Source: Maribrevibacterium harenarium
Lineage (GTDB): Bacteria; Pseudomonadota; Gammaproteobacteria; Pseudomonadales; Marinomonadaceae
Assembly (NCBI RefSeq): GCF_006385675.1
Contig: NZ_VFRR01000006.1
Location: forward strand, 1 to 64,000
DNA: 64,000 nt
Direction: 5' to 3'
Part shown: positions 22,869 to 32,682 of the stretch, one piece after another
How positions within the stretch are numbered: the first letter of the stretch is position 1
Layout of the letters: each line of letters starts with the position of its first letter
The notes under the pieces: generated by a model
What the model was told of the DNA's origin: nothing
The model's database searches: none
Seen by the model: the letters and a program-made list of their open reading frames with translations, nothing else
Made by a program: the position numbers and the translations under genes

Positions 22869-24797
22869 TCAATGCACCGCCACACTATCACCAGCACCAT
22901 CTTCCCCTCGCTGTTGCCACACTAGGTCACACAAAGCGCTGCTCGGCTTATATCCGGTAGGGGCATCCAGTAGCAGTTTCTGCACCGCCGGTATATCAAA
23001 GCGATGACAGCTTTCATCCAAGGCATTAAGCAATAGCTGAAAATCTTCCCACTCCAAGGACACTTCTTGGGCGGTCATAATGCGCGGGTGTTCGGTCGCC
23101 TCTACATTGTCGCCGATCAAAAGCTCTTCGTAGAGTTTTTCCCCAGGACGCAGGCCGGTAAATTGGATTTCGATATCCCCTTCTGGGTTATTCAGATCTT
23201 TCACCTCTAGGCCCATTAGATGGATCATCTTGCGGGCTAGGTCGGCGATTTTCACCGACTCCCCCATATCCAGTACAAAGACATCACCACCTTTACCCAT
23301 AGCCCCAGCTTGAATCACCAATTGGGAAGCCTCCGGTATGGTCATAAAGTAGCGGGTAATATCCTTATGGGTAACGGTAACCGGGCCGCCTTTGCGGATT
23401 TGTTCACGAAATAACGGCACCACTGACCCCGACGAACCCAATACGTTACCAAAGCGCACCATGCAGAAAGTCGTCTTGTCATAGCGCTTCGCCAGAGCTT
23501 GCAAAGCTAACTCGGCTACCCGCTTCGAGGTCCCCATAATATTGGTTGGGCGTACGGCCTTGTCGGTAGATACCAAGACAAAGCGCTCAACCCCAACATT
23601 GGCAGCAGCTTGGGCGGTATAAAAGGTACCAAATACGTTATTGCGCACTCCTTCGACGATGTTGTACTCCACCAAGGGTACATGTTTGTAAGCCGCAGCA
23701 TGGTAAACCGTCTGCACACCAAAACTGCGCATCACGGTTTCAACCCGATTAGGCTTTTGTACGGTGCCGATAATGGGTTTTATCTCAACCTGTAAACCGT
23801 GTTTTAGGGCTAGCTTATTTAACTCCCCATCAATGCTGTACAAAGCAAACTCGGACAGCTCAAACAGGACTAATACTTTAGGCTTTTGTAGCAGAATCTG
23901 CCGACACAGCTCGGAACCGATAGAACCACCCGCACCGGTCACCATGACCACTTTACCGGTGATATTTTGCCCCATTAAATCTTCACGAGGGGTAACAGGT
24001 TCACGGCCTAATAGATCCTCAATAGCCACATCCCGCAATTGGTCGATAGCGGCATCGCCCGAAACCAAGTCCGACATAGCCGGGATGGACTTAACCTCTA
24101 CTTTAAGTGGCTCTAGCTTGGCGAGGATTAAGCTCTTTTGGGAACGGGGGATGTTTGGCATAGCCAGCAGCACTTGCTTGATATCCGTATCATTCAGCAT
24201 GTGTTTTAAGTGCCCAAAGCTATAAACCGGGCGACCAATCACAAAGGTATTGTGCAGGTTTTCATCGTCATCGATAAAAGCAAACGGATCGTATTCGTTA
24301 CCGTGAATTAGTGCTTGGGCTAACTGTCGGCCAGCAGACCCTGCACCGTAAATTACTACCCTTTCCCGACTTTTGCGCCCAGCGGTTGCCACTATAGCCC
24401 GAACAGCAAAGCGGCTACCAGCGATAAAGATCAGCAACAACATGGCGAACAACAGGGGTACAGTGCGAGGCAATGGGTACCCCGTAAAGAAACCTGTCAT
24501 CACTAAGGTAAAAGTGGAAATACCGATACCAGCTAGGATTGCGCCGGCAACTTTTACCCCCATATAGCGCAATACGGCGCGGTACAAGCCAAATTTAATA
24601 AAGGCAAGTATGGTGACAGGCAATACTACCGCTAGCATGACCCAGTTGCCTTCTTGGTAAAATACCGAGGGGCTATCAATGCGAATAACCCAAGCTCCCC
24701 AGAAGGCGATAGAAATGGCGCATACATCTATAAGCAGAGAAATCGCACGTTTCCAGTGCCTAGGTAGCCGGAACAGCCCTTCAAGAAGCTTGTCCAT
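22869..24797 (-). CDS. UDP-GlcNAc 4,6-dehydratase, WbpM/FlaA1-like membrane protein
   Basis: Converts UDP-GlcNAc to its 4-keto-6-deoxy form, the precursor of QuiNAc and FucNAc. The 642 residues match WbpM. About four N-terminal membrane helices (to residue 115) precede a CoA/NAD-binding-like fold (VIYGAGSAGRQLAQAL) and a C-terminal SDR domain. There VMVTGAGGSIGSELC binds the cofactor, and STDKAVRPTNIMGTSKR carries the S-M-K triad of membrane-type dehydratases. It is last in the minus-strand operon, next to the phosphosugar transferase and a WbpV-like reductase. Confidence 0.92.
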   Translation of the reverse strand: MDKLLEGLFRLPRHWKRAISLLIDVCAISIAFWGAWVIRIDSPSVFYQEGNWVMLAVVLPVTILAFIKFGLYRAVLRYMGVKVAGAILAGIGISTFTLVMTGFFTGYPLPRTVPLLFAMLLLIFIAGSRFAVRAIVATAGRKSRERVVIYGAGSAGRQLAQALIHGNEYDPFAFIDDDENLHNTFVIGRPVYSFGHLKHMLNDTDIKQVLLAMPNIPRSQKSLILAKLEPLKVEVKSIPAMSDLVSGDAAIDQLRDVAIEDLLGREPVTPREDLMGQNITGKVVMVTGAGGSIGSELCRQILLQKPKVLVLFELSEFALYSIDGELNKLALKHGLQVEIKPIIGTVQKPNRVETVMRSFGVQTVYHAAAYKHVPLVEYNIVEGVRNNVFGTFYTAQAAANVGVERFVLVSTDKAVRPTNIMGTSKRVAELALQALAKRYDKTTFCMVRFGNVLGSSGSVVPLFREQIRKGGPVTVTHKDITRYFMTIPEASQLVIQAGAMGKGGDVFVLDMGESVKIADLARKMIHLMGLEVKDLNNPEGDIEIQFTGLRPGEKLYEELLIGDNVEATEHPRIMTAQEVSLEWEDFQLLLNALDESCHRFDIPAVQKLLLDAPTGYKPSSALCDLVWQQRGEDGAGDSVAVH

Positions 24798-24800
24798 ATA

Positions 24801-25352
24801 TTATCCTTTCACTCTGTCACCAGAGCCTTTGCCAGAGACGGTTTGAATTATATAAGTAAAGTAATTTGCTAAGGTAAGGCTAGCGATCATTTTGGCATCG
24901 GTCTGCGCCAACAACTCTGGGGTAGACATATCAATCTCGTTAACTTGCGCTAGGCCGGTAATACCAGGACGCACATCATAGACGCCACACTTATCGCGCG
25001 CAGCGATCAACTCTTCTTGGTTGTACAAATTTGGACGTGGGCCTACTAGGCTCATCTCACCTTTTAACACGTTCCAGAGCTGGGGCAACTCATCCAGCTT
25101 GGTTTTACGTAAAAAGCCGCCCAAAGGCGTGATGGAGCTGGTAGAGGCCAAATGACTCGCTACAGACGCCGTGTCCACCGACATAGTACGGAACTTCACC
25201 AAAACAAACGGCTTTTTGTTACGCCCTACTCGTTCTTGACGAAAAATAGGCGAACCTGTGTCAAATAACCCAATGATAAAAATAATCAACAAAACAGGGA
25301 AGCCACACACCAGGCCTAAAAAGGCAAACACAAAATCTAATACACGAAACAT
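24801..25352 (-). CDS. Initiating undecaprenyl-phosphate phosphosugar transferase (PglC/WcaJ C-terminal type)
   Basis: Starts the repeat unit by moving a sugar phosphate onto undecaprenyl phosphate at the inner membrane. The 183-residue monotopic form has a re-entrant hydrophobic helix at 1-28 (FRVLDFVFAFLGLVCGFPVL). The core is PIFRQERVGRNKKPFVLVKF, then RTM, KTKLDELPQLWNVLKGE with the catalytic Asp-Glu pair, and MSLVGPRP. It sits 3 bp from the dehydratase gene and 15 bp from the SDR gene, suggesting that a 6-deoxy-HexNAc is the first sugar. Confidence 0.93.
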   Translation of the reverse strand: MFRVLDFVFAFLGLVCGFPVLLIIFIIGLFDTGSPIFRQERVGRNKKPFVLVKFRTMSVDTASVASHLASTSSITPLGGFLRKTKLDELPQLWNVLKGEMSLVGPRPNLYNQEELIAARDKCGVYDVRPGITGLAQVNEIDMSTPELLAQTDAKMIASLTLANYFTYIIQTVSGKGSGDRVKG

Positions 25353-25367
25353 TTTATTATCCGATCA

Positions 25368-26312
25368 TCACGAGTTTTTTTTAGCCGCCAATTGAAAACC
25401 ATGCTCAACTGTATAAGGGGGAACCCAATCAAGCATTTTTTTAGTGTGCTCGATGTCGAGCTGCAAAGACCCAACCAAGCGATCCACTACGGCCTCTTTC
25501 TTAAAAAGTTTGCCCGCCAATTTGAAACACCACACTGGCACAGGAAGCGATAAGTTTGCTTTACCCTGAACCTTGGCCATCAAAGCAACCATTTGAGCCG
25601 TGGATAAATCATGATCATCCGATACTAAAAACACTTGGTTTGCCGCGTTGGAGTGATCAATACACACCTTAATCAAATCCACCAAATTATACACAGAAAC
25701 CAAACTACGTTTATTCTGATTAATAGCTCGAAATGGCAAGGGAAAACCTTTACCAACCAGTTTCATCAAAGACGCAAAATTGGCCTTTACCCCTTCACCG
25801 TAAACCAAAGGAGGGCGGATAATCACAATCTCCATGCCCGTTTCTTTGCCTAACGCCAAAAGCAGTTCTTCGGCTTCGGATTTAGATATGCCGTAAGGGT
25901 CTTCAGGCCTACGCATATCAGAAGCCATAAAGGGTTTACGATCCGAAGTAGATTCACCGTTTACCTTGATCGAACTCAAAAAGATAAACCGTTTCACACC
26001 CGCCTCGGCGGCCTGGCGTGCCAGATTAGCAGTGCCAGCGGTATTCACATCCCTAAAAGTACTTAAAGGATCACAGCTGCTTTCATCCATCACATGAACG
26101 CGAGCCGCTGTATGAATGACAACATCAACATTATGCAGGTAAGCTGAGTAATCTGTAGTTCTGTCTATCTCTGCCTGGCAAAATATACCTTGAGTCTGCT
26201 GCGGATCTTTCCGGCTCAACAAACGAAGCTCTTTGGTGTGCAAAGCAGACACCAGGGCCTTGCCAACAAAGCCAGTAGCCCCAGTAAGGAGTATTGTTTT
26301 ATTAAGCATCAT
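25368..26312 (-). CDS. NAD-dependent epimerase/reductase, WbpV-like SDR
   Basis: A 314-residue extended SDR. The cofactor motif is ILLTGATGFVGKALV near the start. The catalytic YxxxK is in PYGISKSEAE near residue 140, with Ser in FLSSIKVNGES. Proteins of this kind next to WbpM and the initiating transferase reduce the 4-keto-6-deoxy intermediate to QuiNAc or FucNAc in P. aeruginosa; that substrate is inferred from context. It overlaps the upstream GT4 gene by 11 bp. Confidence 0.85.
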   Translation of the reverse strand: MMLNKTILLTGATGFVGKALVSALHTKELRLLSRKDPQQTQGIFCQAEIDRTTDYSAYLHNVDVVIHTAARVHVMDESSCDPLSTFRDVNTAGTANLARQAAEAGVKRFIFLSSIKVNGESTSDRKPFMASDMRRPEDPYGISKSEAEELLLALGKETGMEIVIIRPPLVYGEGVKANFASLMKLVGKGFPLPFRAINQNKRSLVSVYNLVDLIKVCIDHSNAANQVFLVSDDHDLSTAQMVALMAKVQGKANLSLPVPVWCFKLAGKLFKKEAVVDRLVGSLQLDIEHTKKMLDWVPPYTVEHGFQLAAKKNS

Positions 26313-27474
26313 GCCTCACCAAACTCACTATGTCCTTAGCCATTTCAGCCATAATTTGCTGGCGGGAGAACCTGGTAATAAATTCTGTTCTTGGACTTAC
26401 CCCTAATTCCAAAGTATCAAAAGAGCGATAGGCTTCTTCGTCATTCCCGGGATAAAAAACAGAGGAATTACTTACTTCTTCTTTCAGAAAGTCAGCAGCA
26501 TAACCAGAAACACCAGCCCACACAGGCTTACCTAAAGCGGCATACTCAAATATCTTTGATGGCAACACTTTACGAAAAGCGGGATAGTCATTTAAATGTA
26601 AAAATAAAATATCAGCGTTTTGATATTCGCGAATTAATTCATTACGACTAACGGGGGGTAATAACTCAACATTAGAGATATCTATTAAATGCTGCTGAAG
26701 AACAGCCTTGCGCCCACCATCGCCAATGACTCTGAACCTGGCTTTTCCTTCCAGACGTTTCGCTAATGCAGGCAGTATAGTGTGTAACCCCTGCCCTTCG
26801 CCAATATTACCGGCATAAAGCACAGTCACCAGACCTGAAACTTCAGAAACCACCGAAGATTGTGGAGCAACAGCCAGAAATTCATTATCAATACCATTGG
26901 TAAACCATCGGTATTCAGCCTTAGGATAACGACTGGAAAAATAGTCGGCAAAACCTTTGGAAACTAAATTAATACGTTTAGCCCGACCAAAAGCATAAGA
27001 TTCAACCCAGGAAAATACCGGTTTTGCCAGCCAGGTAATTTTAGTCGGCAATACGTCTTTAATGGTATCCACAAAGATATCTCTTATATCCAGATACAAA
27101 GGCAACTTCTTAGCAGAGGCTATGCGTGCGCCAAGAAATGCGGTAAATAATCTGGATGAAGTTGCAAACACTAAATCATACTGCTTATCTTTGGAAATTT
27201 TTAAAGCTTGCCTGTAAAAAGCGGTAAAGGCTTTGATCTGATCCAGCATGCCACTTTTATGAGAAGGCAAAGCAACACGATGAATCTCAACACCGCCTGT
27301 TACTTCATGTTCTGGCGCCTGAGCAGAAAAAGATGCATAACGATTGGGCAAAGTGGTGATCACTTCCAGTTCCACATCTTTTTGTTGATTCAACTGTTCA
27401 ACTAATGCTGTGCAACGGAATGAACCCGCACATAAATCAGGCTGGTAATAAAACGACAACACAAGAACTTTCAA
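26302..27474 (-). CDS. Family 4 glycosyltransferase (WbuB-like)
   Basis: 390 residues, GT-B fold. The N-terminus MKVLVLSFYYQPDLCAGSFR resembles WbuB/WcaI-type transferases. The C-terminal domain has VLYAGNIGEGQGLHTILPAL and SKIFEYAALGKPVWAGVSG, where the conserved Glu of the E-x7-E region is found. It probably adds the second sugar. Coupled by overlap to the SDR gene and 4 bp after the heparinase-like gene. Confidence 0.88.
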   Translation of the reverse strand: MKVLVLSFYYQPDLCAGSFRCTALVEQLNQQKDVELEVITTLPNRYASFSAQAPEHEVTGGVEIHRVALPSHKSGMLDQIKAFTAFYRQALKISKDKQYDLVFATSSRLFTAFLGARIASAKKLPLYLDIRDIFVDTIKDVLPTKITWLAKPVFSWVESYAFGRAKRINLVSKGFADYFSSRYPKAEYRWFTNGIDNEFLAVAPQSSVVSEVSGLVTVLYAGNIGEGQGLHTILPALAKRLEGKARFRVIGDGGRKAVLQQHLIDISNVELLPPVSRNELIREYQNADILFLHLNDYPAFRKVLPSKIFEYAALGKPVWAGVSGYAADFLKEEVSNSSVFYPGNDEEAYRSFDTLELGVSPRTEFITRFSRQQIMAEMAKDIVSLVRHDA

Positions 27475-27478
27475 AAGC

Positions 27479-29125
27479 TTATACCTTCACTAATGTAACA
27501 GAGGTAGCCAACTCATTCGCTTTGAACTGAACTTCAATTTTTAAAGAAGGCACGGACTGACCAAAACGAGGATGCCAAGTGGTTTTTATGATCCGGCAGC
27601 CAAAGGCTGATTTAAATTGAACGACTTGACCTTTTGGTAAAGTTAACATGATATTCGTATCGTCTTTTTGTACTGCTGTGATGTCCGGATGCAAATGAAA
27701 GTGAGCTACCGCACTATGGAAACGTCCGATCAAAATGTCTTTAACCTGCAGTTTTTTTGGCATCATAGACACAGAGCGTCTGTGCACTACTTTGTCTGAT
27801 AATCTGCAATATCCGTCATGGGATGCCGTAAGAGTCACTACTTCAGATGAAACACTGCTACTCTCTAAGGTTGCTTTAGCACGGCGTGCAACTCTGAAGC
27901 CACTCCAAACTTCGGAAGAGTCAACTCCATTCACAACAACTGTATTGTGTGCGGCGGTTTGGCGTTGCCTTAAACGTTCGGCACCGACACCATAAATCGA
28001 AGTTCCCGAATTCACGAATACACGCTGCAGACCCAACGACCATTCGAAACTTAAACTATCAGCATGAGCATGGCCAGGCAAGTAGTCAGGCCCTACCTGA
28101 GCGTGATCAAAAATCAAGCTATGATCAGGCATAGTGATTTTGCTATAGCCGCTCTCCGATAAAGTGTGCAGTGGCCTTGGTACAGATTCGCTAACAAATA
28201 GACCTAGTGACTGAGCATAAACAAATATTTGCTGCGGTGTAGCAGCTATACCTATGGCACTGTCGTTAAAAAAACTAACCTCGCCGTCCGGATGAAGCAT
28301 CGTCTTGAGCCAGATCAAACCCTTTCGTGCAAAATCTGACCAAGACTCTACCCTTGTATTCAACTTAGTATTTCCGGACAACTGAGCTAAATGCAGTAAC
28401 TCAAGTAAATCCCAAAGTAAAATACAATGATACATAGGGCTAAGTTCAAAATGCCCGCCGTCTTTCAGAAACTGCTCTGGTATTTCGCGATCAAGGATTT
28501 TTAATCCTGAATCAAGGTATTTATCGGCGGCAATCCCTTTAAGGAAACAACCGGAGAATACCAGTGCTTTGCCATTGGCAAACAAGTGGTTTCCTAAAAT
28601 ATGATATTCAAGCTGTTTACTCAGAGCTTTTGCCTGAAGATCTATACTTCGGATAATTTCGGGCTTATTCAGTTTTGATCTGTTGTACCACTTAACCCAA
28701 TTCACCAACCGCAAAGATAAAGGATAAGGCTCCCAACCATTGCCTGATACTGCAGGATTTTCCTCTATCCAACGCTCTACCAGAGCAAGTTGTGTTGCGG
28801 TTCTTTGCTGACTGCCTCGGGCATTCAAGTCATCGAAATAGTGCAGGTTATACAGCCAGAGTTTTTCAAAGGCAGGACTATTCCAGTCCTGAGCTGACTG
28901 AACCTGACCGGACAGGTTCAGAAAACAAACCTGGTTACCGCCTAAAAATGACGGCTCAACGACCTCTGGCCCATACCAGATCCAATCGGCTGAACTGAAG
29001 GAGGTCGAATCAGACGAAACGTGCCGCAATGGAAATAGCTTATAGAGAACTCTATAAGCTATTTGTTCAAAGCGTAGCGGCCTTACTGTATGGTAAAGCC
29101 GCTGAAATTTAGTGAGCAGCTGCAT
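27479..29125 (-). CDS. Heparinase II/III-like family protein in the O-antigen locus
   Basis: A 548-residue protein with an N-terminal alpha/alpha toroid (about 60-330) and a C-terminal beta-sandwich (about 340-540), the usual two-domain heparinase II/III arrangement. The GHAHADSLSFEW motif with conserved His and Asp is at about residues 355-366. No signal peptide is evident, so a cytoplasmic or synthesis-associated role is possible. Such genes often accompany the neighbouring dehydrogenase fusion in polysaccharide loci; the reaction here is unknown. Confidence 0.82.
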   Translation of the reverse strand: MQLLTKFQRLYHTVRPLRFEQIAYRVLYKLFPLRHVSSDSTSFSSADWIWYGPEVVEPSFLGGNQVCFLNLSGQVQSAQDWNSPAFEKLWLYNLHYFDDLNARGSQQRTATQLALVERWIEENPAVSGNGWEPYPLSLRLVNWVKWYNRSKLNKPEIIRSIDLQAKALSKQLEYHILGNHLFANGKALVFSGCFLKGIAADKYLDSGLKILDREIPEQFLKDGGHFELSPMYHCILLWDLLELLHLAQLSGNTKLNTRVESWSDFARKGLIWLKTMLHPDGEVSFFNDSAIGIAATPQQIFVYAQSLGLFVSESVPRPLHTLSESGYSKITMPDHSLIFDHAQVGPDYLPGHAHADSLSFEWSLGLQRVFVNSGTSIYGVGAERLRQRQTAAHNTVVVNGVDSSEVWSGFRVARRAKATLESSSVSSEVVTLTASHDGYCRLSDKVVHRRSVSMMPKKLQVKDILIGRFHSAVAHFHLHPDITAVQKDDTNIMLTLPKGQVVQFKSAFGCRIIKTTWHPRFGQSVPSLKIEVQFKANELATSVTLVKV

Positions 29126-29127
29126 CC

Positions 29128-31260
29128 TTAGCCCTGTTGTATTCTTAATTGTTCTGCTATTTCAATAGACACTCTTGCCACTTCAAACACTTCATCAGCT
29201 GGAATTGGGCACTCTTTGCCTTCATTGATAGCAGCTAAAAAGGCCTGACAACAAGCGACTTGTCCTTTGTCCTGACGCCACAAATTCATTTTCGAGAAAC
29301 GAGGCCAACCGAAACCTTTTAGTTTCAGGAAATTATCCAGTTGCAGCACTCGTCCAGCTGTAAACACTTCTATTCTCTCTTTCGGAAAGCTTGATGAGCC
29401 ATTTGCAAAGTAATGAATGGTACCAAAGGATCCATCTGCAAAACCTAAAATAATGGCAGCTTTGTCTTCAGTTATGGCCTGATGTGAGTTGTCACCCATA
29501 CGTCGAGCCTGAACAGATATAATTTCTGAGCCTGCCAGATAACGCATTAAGTCGATGAAGTGGCAAGCTTCACCTATGATTCGACCACCACCCACCGCAT
29601 TATCCTGAGTCCAGTGATCTTCAGGAATGGCGCCAGCGTTCATGGTCATAATAAAAGACTTAGGCTCTTTCACCGCATTGAGCAACGACTTCATCTTTTG
29701 TATTTGCGGAGAAAAACGACGGTTAAAACCAAGCATCAACAACTGCTTGCCCTCAGTTTGACGATACGCAGCTTCTACTTTCGCCAGTTCTTCTTGGGTG
29801 ATCGCCAGTGGCTTTTCTACAAATACGTGTTTGCCATGTTTTAAAGCTTGTTCTGTGAAATAAGCATGACTGTTATGTTGAGTAACAATAACTGCAGTGT
29901 TTATTTGCTGGTTTTCTAGTAGAGCTTGTGTATCAGTAGAAGCGTTCGCAAAACCTGATTTTTCACCATGGACAACACTATTGATCCCCCCAGAGGTGCT
30001 AATAGTATGAAGCTGAGCACCTGCAGCTTTAAAGGCAGGGATCAGAACTCTGGAAGCGTAATTTCCAGCACCGACAAAGCCCAACGTTGGCTTATCTGGG
30101 GCAAAAGAAGTTTGTAACAAGTTAACTGTACGAACGTGGCGCTGCTTAAACTCGCTAGGGTACTTTAATAAAATACCTAGTGCTGTTTTATCTTCGGTTA
30201 ACACTGAGTAAGCATCAGCAGCATTTTCGAATATAAACCTATGTGTAATCAAGGCTTCGACATCTAGCGCACCTGCAGCCAACATATCAAGCACAGCCTC
30301 AAAGTTACGTTGCTCAGTCCAGCGCACAAAAGGCAACGGGTAATCTAAGCCTTTCTTCTCATAATCTGGTTCGTAGCGGCCAGGGCCGTAAGAACAAGAA
30401 ACCTGAAAGCTTAATTCTTTTTCATAAAAATCAGCCCGATTTAGTTCAAGGCCTGTGACACCAACTAACACAATACGGCCACGTTTACGGCTCATTCGGG
30501 CAGCTTGGGTTACAGGATCATTGGATTTGGTTGATGCCGTAATAATAACGGCATCAACACCATGACCCCGGCTAAAGGCCATACCAGCTGCGACTGGGTC
30601 TTCGCCAACACCTGGGTTACAAATTTCGGCACCAAATTGTTTGGCAAGCTCAAGTTTACGTTGATCAAAATCTATAGCCAGTACCCGACACCCCTGGGCG
30701 CGTAACAACTGTACTGTTAATAGACCAATTAGCCCCACACCTGTGACTACTACCGACTCGCCTAAAGTTGGTTCAGCTAAACGTATACCTTGTAAGCCTA
30801 TGCTGGCGACTACAGTAAAGGCAGCAGCTTCGTCACTGACGTTATTCGGGATTTTGGCGCATAAATTTTTTGGCACTCTTGCCACGTCTGCATGCGGACC
30901 ATTAGAAAGCACACGTTCACCAGCCTTAAACTGCTCGGCGCCTTTACCAACGGCTTCTACAACACCTACATTACAGTAACCCAAAGGCAGTGGCTGCCCT
31001 AACTTCGAGCGAACAGCATCTACAGTGGTCAATAATCCATCAGTTTGTACTTTCTCGAGTACCATTTTTACTTTTTCGGGTTGTTGTCTGGCTTTGTCAA
31101 TTAAAGACGCCTTGCCGAAATCGACAAGCATACGCTCCGTCCCCGCAGAAATCAGGCTGCAGGTCGTATTGATCAGCAGATGCCCGGAACTCACAGAGGG
31201 TGTAGGAGCTTGAACAACTGTCGTTGCGCCTTTTGCAAGGTCTTGGAGAATTTGCTTCAT
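29128..31260 (-). CDS. Fusion of a zinc-type alcohol dehydrogenase and a Gfo/Idh/MocA oxidoreductase
   Basis: 710 residues. The N-terminal half (1-about 350) is a medium-chain dehydrogenase with the Rossmann motif VVVTGVGLIGLLTVQLL and the segment GERVLSNGPHADV. The C-terminal half (about 385-705) is Gfo/Idh/MocA-like: LGFVGAGNYASRVLIPAF, the EKP motif in HVFVEKPLAIT, and GGGRIIGEACHFIDLMRYL with the catalytic His. Two redox domains in one chain suggest epimerisation or ketosugar conversion of a nucleotide sugar; the substrate is unknown. It is 2 bp from the heparinase-like gene. Confidence 0.85.
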   Translation of the reverse strand: MKQILQDLAKGATTVVQAPTPSVSSGHLLINTTCSLISAGTERMLVDFGKASLIDKARQQPEKVKMVLEKVQTDGLLTTVDAVRSKLGQPLPLGYCNVGVVEAVGKGAEQFKAGERVLSNGPHADVARVPKNLCAKIPNNVSDEAAAFTVVASIGLQGIRLAEPTLGESVVVTGVGLIGLLTVQLLRAQGCRVLAIDFDQRKLELAKQFGAEICNPGVGEDPVAAGMAFSRGHGVDAVIITASTKSNDPVTQAARMSRKRGRIVLVGVTGLELNRADFYEKELSFQVSCSYGPGRYEPDYEKKGLDYPLPFVRWTEQRNFEAVLDMLAAGALDVEALITHRFIFENAADAYSVLTEDKTALGILLKYPSEFKQRHVRTVNLLQTSFAPDKPTLGFVGAGNYASRVLIPAFKAAGAQLHTISTSGGINSVVHGEKSGFANASTDTQALLENQQINTAVIVTQHNSHAYFTEQALKHGKHVFVEKPLAITQEELAKVEAAYRQTEGKQLLMLGFNRRFSPQIQKMKSLLNAVKEPKSFIMTMNAGAIPEDHWTQDNAVGGGRIIGEACHFIDLMRYLAGSEIISVQARRMGDNSHQAITEDKAAIILGFADGSFGTIHYFANGSSSFPKERIEVFTAGRVLQLDNFLKLKGFGWPRFSKMNLWRQDKGQVACCQAFLAAINEGKECPIPADEVFEVARVSIEIAEQLRIQQG

Positions 31261-31300
31261 TGTTAAGCCTTTCGATAAATATTGAGCTAACGAGCTGGGG

Positions 31301-32065
31301 TCAGCACTTATTGAGTGATTTTTTGTCTTCTACAGAAGGGTAATTGATCAAAACTGCCTTGTAGGTACCTTTAAATACAAACAAACTACCCGCAGCAACG
31401 CCTATAATTTTATGTTCATCAATTACCGACTTGATGTCGCTTAGAGAACCAGCCCCTCCAAGTACAGTGAGTGGAATATCTATTGCTGCACGAATTATTC
31501 TGATCAATTTATGATCATAGCCAGCCATTTTACCGTCATTATCAATAGAGTTAACGACGATCTCACCTGCGCCTAATTGCTGAGCTTTTTTAGCAAGTTC
31601 TACTAAATCACCTTTAACTTTCTTTGTGCCGTTGTAAACATAACAATCATAGCCCCCAAAAAGTGTTTTCTTAACGTCCAGAACAACAACTACACTCTGT
31701 CTGCCGATGGCACTGGCGATCTCTGATATCAACATTGGGTTCTCAAGTGCAGAGGAACTTAACGCTACCTTTTCGACACCCAAATTACTAATCTTCACTG
31801 CCTGTTCTACAGTTTTAATGCCACCGCCATAACAAAATGGCATCCGACATTCAGTGGCAAGATTCTCAATCATCTTGTAGTCAGGTTCACGATTGTCTTT
31901 AGACGCATCAATATCCAAAACGACAAGCTCATCGACTAGCTTTTCATTGAAAATTTTTACTGCGTTAATCGGGTCGCCGACATACTTAGGATCTTTAAAA
32001 TTGACCGTTTTAACCAGTCCTTTATTTTTAACAAGCAAACATGGAATGATTCTTGAGCGCAGCAT
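31301..32065 (-). CDS. HisF-like cyclase subunit (O-antigen amidotransferase partner)
   Basis: A 254-residue TIM barrel of the HisF family: RIIPCLLVKNKGLVKTVNF at the start, VDELVVLDIDASKDNR with the first Asp, and TVLGGAGSLSDI at the phosphate-binding end. In Pseudomonas O-antigen loci HisF2 works with HisH2 and WbpG-type proteins to convert an acetamido group to an acetamidino group. The same three genes lie together here, so a role in sugar modification rather than histidine synthesis is inferred. Confidence 0.88.
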   Translation of the reverse strand: MLRSRIIPCLLVKNKGLVKTVNFKDPKYVGDPINAVKIFNEKLVDELVVLDIDASKDNREPDYKMIENLATECRMPFCYGGGIKTVEQAVKISNLGVEKVALSSSALENPMLISEIASAIGRQSVVVVLDVKKTLFGGYDCYVYNGTKKVKGDLVELAKKAQQLGAGEIVVNSIDNDGKMAGYDHKLIRIIRAAIDIPLTVLGGAGSLSDIKSVIDEHKIIGVAAGSLFVFKGTYKAVLINYPSVEDKKSLNKC

Positions 32066-32067
32066 AT

Positions 32068-32682
32068 TTATAAATTCGCAAAATTTTTAAGGAGTAAAAC
32101 TCCGTTTAACAAACTTTTTTCAGGGTGAAACTGAAATCCGTAGATATTCTCTTTATGCACAGCACAAACAAACTCACCTGCATACTCAGATACCGCAAGT
32201 ACATCCTGAGGATTATCAGCATCAAAATAGTAAGAATGCAGGAAGTAAAAACCCTGCTCATAATCAATACCTGAAAAAATGTCCACATCCTTTTTAGCGC
32301 GCACCTGATTCCAGCCCATGTGAGGAATTGTAGGTTTGTGATTTAGCTTACTGGCATCGATCTTCTTAACTTTCCCTCCAATCCAGCCTAACCCCGGCAC
32401 TGAGCCTTCCTCGCTGGAGTTAGCCATGATCTGCATGCCTACACACACACCTAATACAGGAACCTTCTCGCTCAAAATCAAATGATCAAGTTTTTCACGC
32501 ATGCCAGAATCATTCAGTAACTGCATCGCATAATCAAAAGCGCCAACACCAGGTAAAATCAATTTAGTGACAGATTCAAAATCATTAATATTTTTAACCT
32601 GTTTAAAAGGAATGTTTAACTGCTTAAATATATTAGCAAAAGCGCTAATATTACCTAAGCCATAATCAATTATGCCGATCAA
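32068..32682 (-). CDS. HisH-like glutamine amidotransferase subunit
   Basis: A 204-residue class I glutaminase providing ammonia. The catalytic Cys is in VLGVCVGMQIM and the His-Glu pair in FQFHPEKS near the C-terminus. The stop lies 3 bp before hisF-like and the start overlaps the wbpG-like stop by 4 bp, so the three subunits are translationally coupled. Confidence 0.9.
   Translation of the reverse strand: MIGIIDYGLGNISAFANIFKQLNIPFKQVKNINDFESVTKLILPGVGAFDYAMQLLNDSGMREKLDHLILSEKVPVLGVCVGMQIMANSSEEGSVPGLGWIGGKVKKIDASKLNHKPTIPHMGWNQVRAKKDVDIFSGIDYEQGFYFLHSYYFDADNPQDVLAVSEYAGEFVCAVHKENIYGFQFHPEKSLLNGVLLLKNFANL

Noticed and set aside
31301-32682. HisF and HisH as histidine biosynthesis genes
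   Set aside because: They sit with a WbpG-like amidotransferase inside the O-antigen operon and no other his genes are present, so the sugar-modification paralogs are the better reading.
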